Assembly: GCA_041908065.1 (NCBI GenBank)
Contig: JAYRGC010000006.1
Span: forward strand, 1-13,238
DNA from: JAYRGC01 sp041908065
Lineage (GTDB): Bacteria; Pseudomonadota; Alphaproteobacteria; UBA9219
DNA length: 13,238 bases
Direction: 5' to 3'
In this document: positions 13,151 to 13,238 of the stretch, piece after piece
How the letters are laid out: each line of letters begins with the position of its first letter
Position numbering within the stretch: the stretch's first letter is position 1
Notes under the pieces: generated by a model
Seen by the model: the letters and a program-made list of their open reading frames with translations, nothing else
What the model was told of the DNA's origin: nothing
Database searches by the model: none
Translations under genes and position numbers: made by a program

Positions 13151-13238
13151 GCCAAAGGCTGTCATTGCGAGCCGCCCCTTGGCGGCGAAGCAATCCAGTG
13201 CCGTTGCTCCATGACTCTGGATTGCTTCGCCGCCAAGG
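13151..13238. repeat. Dispersed composite repeat, copy 3 (inverse orientation, cut by the window end)
   Basis: A 27-bp-unit fragment (GCCAAAGGCTGTCATTGCGAG, read inversely) begins at 13151. Positions 13161-13218 are the inverse of 7425-7482 at 57 of 58 bases. A perfect 22-bp inverted repeat, 13177-13198 with 13217-13238, reaches the last base of the window, so a second hairpin half continues beyond it. Confidence 0.85.

Overview
The window looks like a piece of an alphaproteobacterial chromosome, GC-rich overall with a few AT-richer patches. The assignment rests on gene content: a waaA-lpxK pair for Kdo-lipid A synthesis, the cytochrome c maturation genes ccmD and ccmE, a CpdR-like single-domain response regulator, and yacG. 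The order or genus cannot be set from this sequence. Several families of short palindromic repeats are dispersed through it, and both ends of the window lie inside copies of one family. No rRNA, tRNA, CRISPR array or transposase gene was found.

Layout. Positions 1-272 are non-coding repeat sequence. rsmB (minus strand, 16S rRNA m5C methyltransferase) is divergent from a tightly packed plus-strand operon, 1694-6598: waaA, lpxK, an ABC ATPase and two ABC-2 permeases. The first three genes are joined by 4-base ATGA overlaps and the others by gaps of 2-3 bases. ruvA follows at 6692 without ruvC or ruvB. Positions 7340-7743 hold no gene but contain a composite repeat, an AT-rich inverted repeat and a likely promoter. 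The promoter leads into an isolated gene for a secreted, 12-cysteine protein of unknown function (7744-8424), which ends at a strong intrinsic terminator. Its coding sequence carries a run of eight G.

From 8514 to 12033 the genes run on the minus strand. In transcription order they are a GSU2403-type nucleotidyltransferase-fold gene in AT-richer DNA, then a cluster of response regulator, ccmD, ccmE and a prepilin-peptidase N-terminal domain that lacks its protease half. A perfect 26-bp-arm palindrome follows, and then a GT2 glycosyltransferase of the polyprenyl-phosphate type. yacG and an HAD phosphatase (TTG start) form a small plus-strand operon at 12223-13082. The last 88 bases return to the repeat family seen at the start and at 7.4 kb.

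How it fits together. The largest coherent unit is envelope biogenesis: waaA and lpxK act on lipid A, and the translationally coupled ABC exporter of unknown substrate probably belongs to the same programme. The most unusual features are a palindromic repeat inserted in frame inside lpxK, repeat copies whose base changes preserve their hairpins, a 57-of-58 inverted repeat pair that could support inversion of about 5.7 kb, and the secreted cysteine-rich protein with a possible slippage tract. I did not find a clear multi-gene defence or otherwise new system.
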